From NCBI GenBank assembly GCA_052148715.1, contig JBKQHQ010000276.1, positions 1-19,155 on the forward strand: a stretch of 19,155 nt of DNA, given 5' to 3'. Positions 14,554 to 19,155 of this stretch are shown in pieces. Each line of letters begins with the position of its first letter. Positions within the stretch are counted from its first letter, which is position 1. Source of the DNA: JBKQHQ01 sp052148715 (GTDB lineage Bacteria; Pseudomonadota; Alphaproteobacteria; Rhizobiales; Xanthobacteraceae). The position numbers and the translations under genes were made by a program. The notes under the pieces were generated by a model. That model saw only the letters and a list, made by a program, of their open reading frames with translations. It was not told the origin of the DNA and ran no database searches.

Positions 14554-14774
14554 CTGCGTGAACAGGTAAAGCGGTGCATCCGGGCACGCTCCTCCCCCTC
14601 GCCATCGAAATAGTGGTCCTCATTCATATTCAATGCGCGATGGATCCCGCTGGTTCGTTATCGATTTGTTAACCATACAACCCTACGAACCGATAGGGCG
14701 ATGCGTTTCTTGCGGCGAGGATTTGCCTTGCCGCAACCTGGCGGGCGTCCTTGCATGAGCTCGGAGCAACGAAC

Positions 14775-15404
14775 GTGTCGGTAGCCGGTCCCGTGCAGCC
14801 TATTCTGGAGAGCGAGAGACTGCGCCTTTTGCCTATAACGCCGGATCATGCATCCGGTTTGCATCTCGCATTCTCGGATCTCGAGGTCATGCGGTACGCG
14901 GATTATCCGGTGTCGCTAACGGTCGAAGATACGGTCAAACGGATGCAGATGTACTTGTTTCCGTTGCCGGAGTGGCACGCTACATGGGTCCTTGTTTGCA
15001 AGAGGACCGGAGCCGTCATGGGACTGGTGAACTATCATCACCGGGAGGATTGGAACCGGCGACTTGAGGTGGGTTTTGTCCTTGCCCGGCCGTATTGGAG
15101 AAAGGGATTTATGGGCGAAGCCATGCAAGCACTGCTTAAATACTGCTTTCTTGGATTGGGCATGAATCGAGTGGAAGTGACGGTGAATCCGACCAATCGG
15201 TCGGCTATACGGATGATTGAGGGCTTGCAATTTCAGTTTGAAGGCGGTCCTCTGCGGGGACGTCAGCAGGTGGCCGGCGAATTCCGGGACATGTTGATCT
15301 ATGGCCTACTCAAGCACGAGTGGCGCATGACCGCTGTTCCCCACAGTGTCTCCTTGCCGGAGCCGGCGGTGGTCGCGCCGAGCAGTCGGACCGCGGCTCC
15401 TTGA
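14775..15404 (+). CDS. GNAT family N-acetyltransferase (RimJ/RimL-like)
   Basis: 209 residues from a GTG at 14775 with GGAG eight bases upstream; an in-frame TTG at 14751 lacks such a site. It opens with ILESERLRLLPITPDHASGL, typical of the RimJ/RimL-type acetyltransferases, followed by WVLVCKRTGAVMGLVNYH, and LEVGFVLARPYWRKGFMGEA, where the R-K-G-F-M-G motif binds acetyl-CoA pyrophosphate. EVTVNPTNRSAIRMIEGLQF is the usual motif B region (N-x-x-S). The substrate may be a protein N-terminus or a small amine; the sequence does not say. The last 30 residues (after KHEWRM) are a proline/serine-rich tail. It is transcribed alone and faces the small periplasmic gene at its 3' side. Confidence 0.92.
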   Translation: MSVAGPVQPILESERLRLLPITPDHASGLHLAFSDLEVMRYADYPVSLTVEDTVKRMQMYLFPLPEWHATWVLVCKRTGAVMGLVNYHHREDWNRRLEVGFVLARPYWRKGFMGEAMQALLKYCFLGLGMNRVEVTVNPTNRSAIRMIEGLQFQFEGGPLRGRQQVAGEFRDMLIYGLLKHEWRMTAVPHSVSLPEPAVVAPSSRTAAP

Positions 15405-15413
15405 ATAATCGAG

Positions 15414-15435
15414 TGCGGCACGCGCGGACGCCGCA
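15414..15435. terminator. Inverted repeat between convergent genes, possible two-way terminator
   Basis: TGCGGC at 15414-15419 and GCCGCA at 15430-15435 pair around a ten-base loop, ten bases after the acetyltransferase stop and 24 bases past the stop of the convergent small gene. There is no T tract on either side, so the call is tentative. Confidence 0.35.
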
Positions 15436-15459
15436 GCTTCTGCCCTCAAGCGGATAGAT

Positions 15460-15711
15460 CTACTCGTGCGGGGCGCGGGACAGCATCCTCTGGGCGCGTG
15501 ACTGACAAGCCGGCGACAGCTGGACGCATTCGCGCCGACGGCCTTCTCCGGCCTCCACGGCGCCGCAGAACTTACGGAATTCATCACGGCACGGGTGCTC
15601 ATCCGTCGAGGTCGACGGCGCGGCCGCGGGCTGTTGCGCAAATGCTGGAGCAGACGCAAGACAAGCGCTCGCGATCGCGCAGGCAAAAAGGACCGATCGG
15701 ATAGGTTGCAT
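15460..15711 (-). CDS. Small periplasmic protein with cysteine-rich (GLG1-type) repeat-like motif
   Basis: 83 residues. The N-terminus is a classical signal peptide (MQPIRSVLFACAIASACLASAPAFAQ, cut after AFA), followed by a Pro/Ala/Ser linker and a cysteine motif: CRDEFRKFC then GEGRRRECVQLSPACQSRAQRM. The C-x6-C, GxGR..C and LSPAC pattern resembles the cysteine-rich repeat seen in many short proteobacterial secreted proteins (C..E..C....GGGR...CL....LSPAC), here one shortened copy. Function unknown. The ATG at 15711 has GGAGAG nearby (AAGGACA also precedes it closely). The same frame is open further upstream to 15921, but the signal peptide fixes the start. Confidence 0.78.
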   Translation of the reverse strand: MQPIRSVLFACAIASACLASAPAFAQQPAAAPSTSTDEHPCRDEFRKFCGAVEAGEGRRRECVQLSPACQSRAQRMLSRAPHE

Positions 15712-15858
15712 TGTCCTTCTCTCCACAAGGCGTGGGACAATCTCGAGACAGCGCCAAACGCGATCGAGGTCCTTAAGCGTCCCGCCGATTTGTTCGTGCG
15801 CACGCCGAGCAAATCTGTTCGCCTGGCAGCAGGAATGACGTCCCAACAGCGCTCGCAT

Positions 15859-15879
15859 CCGATTGACAGAACCAATCGG
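15859..15879. promoter_or_regulatory. Perfect 7-7-7 inverted repeat in a divergent intergenic region
   Basis: CCGATTG at 15859-15865 and CAATCGG at 15873-15879 are exact inverted repeats with a seven-base spacer. The left arm runs into TTGACA (15863-15868), a perfect -35 hexamer on the plus strand, though no good -10 follows at 16-18 bases. The site is 148 bases before the small periplasmic gene and 134 bases before the transglutaminase-like gene, in a 301-base gap, and may be an operator. Confidence 0.4.
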
Positions 15880-15918
15880 CGGATGGCGCCTAGGTGGCGG
15901 CAAAAGCAGCGCCCGGTC

Positions 15919-15938
15919 CAATTACAAATCGGTAATTG
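15919..15938. promoter_or_regulatory. Second inverted repeat (7-6-7) in the same intergenic region
   Basis: CAATTAC at 15919-15925 and GTAATTG at 15932-15938 pair exactly around AAATCG. It is AT-rich in a GC-rich surrounding, 75 bases before the transglutaminase-like gene, which suits a regulator site. It does not share its arm sequence with the repeat at 15859. Confidence 0.4.
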
Positions 15939-16012
15939 AATCCTGCCGTCAAAGGCAGCCATTTCCCAATGGTGCAGTTGTAGGAGGCGCAATCACGGGC
16001 TATGTCTAGCCG

Positions 16013-16684
16013 ATGGACAGGCTCGATTTTCTCGCCCCCGGTGATTTTATCGATAGCGACACGCCACGTGTCGTCGCCTTTGCGCAGGCGGCGACGGCGG
16101 ACGCTACCGGGGAATTGGACAAGGTGCTCTGCCTCTATCGCGCCGTGCGCGACGGCATCGTCTACGACCCCTATGTCGACTGCGCCGATCCGGAGAACTA
16201 TCGAGCAAGCGGCGTGCTCGCGGCGGGGCGGGCGTTTTGCGTCGGCAAGGCCGCGCTGCTGGCGGCCGCGGCGCGCGTGGTCGGCGTGCCGGCGCGGGTC
16301 GGCTATGCGGATGTGCGCAATCATCTGACATCGCCGCGGCTCTACGAGCTGATCCGGACCGATGTTTTCATCTGGCATTCGTACGCGGATCTGTGCCTGT
16401 CGGGGCGCTGGGTCAAAGCGACGCCCGCCTTCGACAAGGCGCTGTGCGAGCGGGCGGGGATCAAGCCGCTCGAATTCGACGGACGCGCCGATTCGCTTTT
16501 TCAACCGATCGACCCAGCAGGCCGCCGGCATATGGAGTATCTGCAAGATCGGGGCACGTTTGCGGACGTTCCCTTTGCAACCATTGTGGCCGACTTCCGT
16601 ACGGCTTACCCGGCCCTGGTGCGGGGAAAGGCCTTGGCGGGCGACTTTCACGCCGAGGCCGTTGCGCCTGCGGCGGAGGACTAA
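16013..16684 (+). CDS. Transglutaminase-like cysteine protease superfamily protein
   Basis: 223 residues, apparently cytoplasmic (no signal peptide). The transglutaminase core is clear: AVRDGIVYDPY at 44-54, ASGVLAAGRAFCVGKAALLA with the nucleophile C76, AARVVGVPARVGYADVRNH, then WHSYADLCLSGRWVKATPAFD with H122 and D141 as the rest of the triad. Such bacterial proteins act as proteases, amidases or peptide cross-linkers; the substrate is unknown. The ATG at 16013 has no good ribosome site, but the sequence from residue 3 on is family-like (LDFLAPGDFIDSDTP), so the start is probably right. It is followed by an intrinsic terminator and converges with the cheAW operon. It is not known to belong to chemotaxis. 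Confidence 0.88.
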   Translation: MDRLDFLAPGDFIDSDTPRVVAFAQAATADATGELDKVLCLYRAVRDGIVYDPYVDCADPENYRASGVLAAGRAFCVGKAALLAAAARVVGVPARVGYADVRNHLTSPRLYELIRTDVFIWHSYADLCLSGRWVKATPAFDKALCERAGIKPLEFDGRADSLFQPIDPAGRRHMEYLQDRGTFADVPFATIVADFRTAYPALVRGKALAGDFHAEAVAPAAED

Positions 16685-16690
16685 CAGCGC

Positions 16691-16720
16691 GAGCGCGCTT
16701 CGCGCTCTGCTTCAGTTTTT
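16691..16720 (+). terminator. Intrinsic terminator after the transglutaminase-like gene
   Basis: GAGCGCG-CTT-CGCGCTC (16691-16707) makes a seven-base-pair GC-rich stem with a tight loop, seven bases after the stop codon. TGCTTCAG and then five T (16716-16720) follow, so the T tract is a little late. A further run of ten T at 16743-16752 may serve as backup. Confidence 0.62.
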
Positions 16721-16756
16721 GATCCACGGCGGCGTTGGAGCCTTTTTTTTTTCCGG

Positions 16757-16787
16757 AAAAAACCTACCCTCTGGCTTGACCCGAGGT
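16757..16787 (-). terminator. Possible terminator for the cheA-cheW operon
   Basis: Reading the minus strand, ACCTCGGGTCAAGCC then AGAGGGT folds into a roughly seven-base-pair stem with two bulges, followed within three bases by six T. It lies about 80 bases after the cheW stop. The stem is imperfect. Next to it TTTTTTCCGGAAAAAA (16747-16762) is a perfect 16-base palindrome embedded in a run of ten T, giving T tracts on both strands between the convergent genes. Confidence 0.42.
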
Positions 16788-16850
16788 GGATACCGGTTTT
16801 CCGCAAGAAGATGCGACCAAATCAATAGATCTGGAGCAAATTCCGATCCG
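16787..16850. repeat. Likely copy of a dispersed intergenic repeat of Bradyrhizobium-type genomes
   Basis: The segment contains ACCGGTTTTCCGCAAGAAGA, then ATGCGACCAAATCAATAGAT and CTGGAGC in that order. From memory this order (GGTTTTCCG, GATCATGCG, AAACAA, GATCTAGAGC) is typical of a short non-coding repeat scattered through Bradyrhizobium and Rhodopseudomonas intergenic regions. Only one copy is seen in this window, so its repeat nature rests on recall, not on the sequence itself. Confidence 0.4.
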
Positions 16851-16865
16851 ACCTAACCGGCAGCG

Positions 16866-17336
16866 CTAGGCGGCCAGAGGCTCGGAGCCCATTTCCAGGA
16901 CCCGATCGACGTCGAGAATGACCAGGAGCTGGCCGTCGAGACGGTGGACGCCGGCCGACACGCTGGCGAGCCGGACGTCGAGATTGACGGGGTTGGCTTC
17001 GCGACCGGTGTCGGCGAGCTTGAGAACCTCGCCGATGGCGTCGATCAGGAGGCCGTAGGATTCGCCGCGCGACTCGATGCCGACCGCCATCGAGCGCCGG
17101 CCGTCGTCGCGCTGCGGCAGGCCGAGGCGGCAGCGCATGTCGATGGCCGTGACGATGCGGCCGCGCAGGTTGAGGACGCCGGCGATCTCCTTCGGCGCCA
17201 GCGGCACCCGCGTGAGCCGCTCCGGCATGAAGACGTCCTGGACGCGGGAGATCGGCAGGCCGAACAGCTGGCCGCCGATGACCGCGGTGACATATTCGAT
17301 GACGTCCTGGCTCAGATTGTCGTTGGCCGTGCTCAT
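16866..17336 (-). CDS. cheW: Chemotaxis coupling protein CheW
   Basis: 156 residues forming a single CheW (SH3-like) domain: VTAVIGGQLFGLPISRVQDVF, RLTRVPLAPKEIAGVLNLRG, RIVTAIDMRCRLGLP, SYGLLIDAIGEVLKL and GQLLVILDVDRVLEM. CheW links chemoreceptors to the CheA kinase at the inner membrane array. The ATG at 17336 lies 10 bases after the cheA stop, and its AGGG ribosome site touches that stop, so the two are translationally linked. The very short MSTANDNLSQD N-terminus before the domain is normal. No further che gene follows before the convergent transglutaminase-like gene, so cheW is the last gene of this operon. Confidence 0.95.
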   Translation of the reverse strand: MSTANDNLSQDVIEYVTAVIGGQLFGLPISRVQDVFMPERLTRVPLAPKEIAGVLNLRGRIVTAIDMRCRLGLPQRDDGRRSMAVGIESRGESYGLLIDAIGEVLKLADTGREANPVNLDVRLASVSAGVHRLDGQLLVILDVDRVLEMGSEPLAA

Positions 17337-17346
17337 GGATGCGCCC

Positions 17347-19155
17347 TCACGCCGCCTTGCTCATTTCCGGGTCCTGTTCCTTCAGCGCGGCGATGAGCCC
17401 TTGCCGATCGAACTTGGCGACGTAGTCGTGGAAGCCGACCGAGCGGCCGTGCTCGATCGCCTCGGGCGAGATGATCGACGACAAGCCGATCACCGGCAGG
17501 CCCGCCGTGCGCGGGTCGCCGCGCATCGCCTCCGCCAGCTCGAAGCCGGTCATGCCCGGCATCTCGATGTCGGTGATGACCACGTCGAACAGCTTGCCGT
17601 TCTTGAGCACGGCGAGCGCGTCTTGCGCGGTCGGCACCGTGGTCACCTCGTAGCCGGCCGCTTTCAGCACCGGCGTGAGCATGTTGCGGAAGAAGGCAGA
17701 GTCGTCGACCAGCAGCACGGTGCGCGCGCGCGTGACGCTCACGTCCTTGCGGCGGAACCAGTCCTCGAAGGCGATCGGCAGGAAGTGACCGACATCGAGG
17801 ATCTCGGTCGCCTGCCCCTTGACCACGGCCGAGCCGAGCAGCCCCGGGCGGTCGCTCGATACCTGGATATCGAGCCGGTCCTCGACGATGTCGACGATCT
17901 CATCGACCGCAAGCCCCATCGAGCGGCCCTCGTCGGAGAACACGAGCAGCGGTTGGGCGCCTTCCTCCTTGTAGCGGACATCCTCGTTCACCCGCACCAG
18001 CGGCATCAATTGGCCGCGGTATTGCACCAGATGCCGGCCGTTCGAGAGCTCGATCTTCTTGGCGTCGACTTCCTCGAGCCGCGTGACCAGCGACAGCGGC
18101 ACCGCCTTCGGCTGCGGCGAGCCGGCGCGAAACACCAGCAACGAGGTGGTCTGCTCGCTGGTCGTGACGCGCTGCGCCTCGGCGTCCTGATCGTTGAGCT
18201 CGTGCGCGCTGGCGGCCGAGCCGAGCGCCTGGGCGATGCCGTTCGGATCGATGATCAGGATCACCGCACCGTCGCCGAGAATAGTGTTGCCGGAGAACAT
18301 CGAGATGTGGCGCAGCTTCGTCGACATCGGCTTGACGACGATTTCCTCGGTGTGGAACACGCCGTCGACGACGATGCCGAAGGTCTCGCGGCCGACCTGC
18401 GTCACCACGATGAAGCCGTTCTCCGGCTCGTCCTCCCCGGCGCTGTCGATGTGCAGCAGCTTCTTGAGATGGATCAGCGGTAAGAGCTTGTTGCGCAGCC
18501 GCAGCACCGGCGTGTCCTTGATCCGCTCGATGCGATGCTCCGAGTTGGTGCGCGCGCGCACCAGCTCGATGACCGAGAGCTGCGGGATGGCGAAGCGATC
18601 GCCGGCGGCTTCCACGATCAGCGAGGAGACGATCGCCAGCGTTAGCGGGATCTTGATCGTGACCGTCGACCCTTCGTTCACCACCGACTTGAGGTCGATC
18701 GTGCCGCCGATCTGATCGATATTAGTGCGCACCACGTCCATGCCGACGCCGCGCCCCGAGACACTCGTCACCTTCGCCGCCGTAGAGACGCCGGGCGCGA
18801 AAATGAACTTGTGGATCTGCGCATCCGACAGCTTGTCCGCCTCGGCTTCCGAGACGAGGCCGTTGGCGACCACCTTGGCCTTGATCTTGGCCGTGTCGAG
18901 CCCGCGGCCGTCGTCGGCAATCTCGATGATGATGTGCCCGCCTTCGTGGTAGGCGGACAGCCGGATGGTGCCCTTCTCCGGCTTCTTCAGCGCCAGCCGC
19001 TCCTGCGGGGTCTCCAACCCATGGTCCGCCGAATTGCGCACCATGTGCGTCAGCGGATCCTTGATCAGGTCGAGCACCTGGCGGTCGAGCTCGGTGTCGG
19101 CCCCATGCATCTCGAGCTCGATCTGCTTCTTCAGCTCGCCCGACAGGTCGCGCAC
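17347..19155 (-). CDS. cheA: Hybrid chemotaxis histidine kinase CheA with tandem CheW modules and receiver domain; N-terminus outside window
   Basis: The last 602 residues are visible and the frame is open at the right edge (VRDLSGELKKQIELEM is inside the dimerisation/catalytic junction). In order: HATPase with the N box HMVRNSADHGLE (37-48), G1 DDGRGLD (81-87), G2 SGRGVGMDVV (133-142) and EGST (161-164); a CheW domain at about 170-315; a second CheW-like domain at about 336-465 (SLLVFRAGS, PLSLVTRLEEVD, LVQYRGQLMPLV, GLAVDEIVDIVED); and a receiver at about 478-595 with the DD pair (D484, D485), phospho-acceptor D529 in ITDIEMPGM, and K581. The Hpt and P2 regions must lie beyond 19155. All catalytic residues seen are intact. 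The receiver may act as a phosphate sink or adaptation switch. Confidence 0.95.
   Translation of the reverse strand: MRDLSGELKKQIELEMHGADTELDRQVLDLIKDPLTHMVRNSADHGLETPQERLALKKPEKGTIRLSAYHEGGHIIIEIADDGRGLDTAKIKAKVVANGLVSEAEADKLSDAQIHKFIFAPGVSTAAKVTSVSGRGVGMDVVRTNIDQIGGTIDLKSVVNEGSTVTIKIPLTLAIVSSLIVEAAGDRFAIPQLSVIELVRARTNSEHRIERIKDTPVLRLRNKLLPLIHLKKLLHIDSAGEDEPENGFIVVTQVGRETFGIVVDGVFHTEEIVVKPMSTKLRHISMFSGNTILGDGAVILIIDPNGIAQALGSAASAHELNDQDAEAQRVTTSEQTTSLLVFRAGSPQPKAVPLSLVTRLEEVDAKKIELSNGRHLVQYRGQLMPLVRVNEDVRYKEEGAQPLLVFSDEGRSMGLAVDEIVDIVEDRLDIQVSSDRPGLLGSAVVKGQATEILDVGHFLPIAFEDWFRRKDVSVTRARTVLLVDDSAFFRNMLTPVLKAAGYEVTTVPTAQDALAVLKNGKLFDVVITDIEMPGMTGFELAEAMRGDPRTAGLPVIGLSSIISPEAIEHGRSVGFHDYVAKFDRQGLIAALKEQDPEMSKAA

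Noticed and set aside
14669..14676. TTAACCAT, a CtrA half-site-like octamer upstream of the acetyltransferase gene
   Set aside because: The second half of the CtrA site (TTAA at seven-base spacing) is absent, and a single octamer is weak evidence.
14652..14691. GGTTCGT and ACGAACC arms separated by 26 bases
   Set aside because: Seven-base arms at this distance are plausible by chance, and no gene-related role is apparent.
15306..15992. Long minus-strand frame covering the small periplasmic gene and the end of the acetyltransferase gene
   Set aside because: It is arginine-rich, in a different frame from the signal-peptide protein, and overlaps two supported genes.
17077..18483. A 468-codon open frame on the plus strand opposite cheA
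   Set aside because: The product is low-complexity, rich in Arg, His, Asp and Val, with no recognisable domain. The opposite frame is an unambiguous CheA/CheW. Long antisense frames are normal at this GC content.
1..19155. tRNA genes, CRISPR arrays, insertion-sequence ends, integrase or attachment sites
   Set aside because: No cloverleaf-like sequence, regularly spaced repeat, transposase motif or flanking direct repeat was seen on either strand by eye. A computed search could still find weak cases.

Overview
The window is GC-rich DNA with short intergenic gaps, ATGA/GTGA start-stop overlaps and good Shine-Dalgarno sites. The genes (an FNR-type site, a group 3b hydrogenase operon, a CheA with tandem CheW modules and a receiver, small secreted proteins) suggest an alphaproteobacterium of the Hyphomicrobiales, probably near Bradyrhizobium/Rhodopseudomonas. 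This is inferred from gene content; no rRNA or other marker gene is present. I see no tRNA, rRNA, CRISPR array, integrase or intact insertion sequence.

Left block (1-4150, minus strand): a luciferase-like flavin monooxygenase, folD, hydB (iron-sulfur beta subunit), a stand-alone cyclic-nucleotide-binding protein, and the start of hydG (flavin gamma subunit), which runs off the left edge. The last three overlap and look like the electron-input half of a group 3b (NADP-linked, sulfhydrogenase-type) [NiFe] hydrogenase operon; the catalytic delta and alpha subunits should lie beyond position 1. Upstream of this block is an orphan PstB-like ATPase (4339-5160), separated from it by a convincing intrinsic terminator.

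Second block (5368-9153): a TetR/AefR-like repressor diverges from a three-gene ABC exporter operon (HlyD-type adaptor, ATPase, ABC-2 permease; both junctions overlap by ATGA). A 7-9-7 inverted repeat in the shared promoter region is the likely TetR operator.

Third block (9204-14553) is loosely packed accessory DNA: a DUF6544-like and a DUF5996-like gene (minus strand), a tiny zinc-ribbon protein behind an FNR/FixK-type box, a decayed caspase-like gene, a weak 88-residue reading frame, a stand-alone formyltransferase, a secreted Gly/Ala/Tyr-rich protein and a lipoprotein. The stretch from 11.5 to 12.7 kb is the least coding part and carries clear signs of gene decay.

Right block (14775-19155): a GNAT acetyltransferase, a small cysteine-containing periplasmic protein on the minus strand, a transglutaminase-like protein, and a convergent cheA-cheW chemotaxis operon whose hybrid CheA enters from the right edge.

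The most interesting theme is the left block: a hydrogenase operon with a built-in cyclic-nucleotide-binding domain protein that has no DNA-binding domain, downstream of NADP-dependent folate and flavin redox genes.
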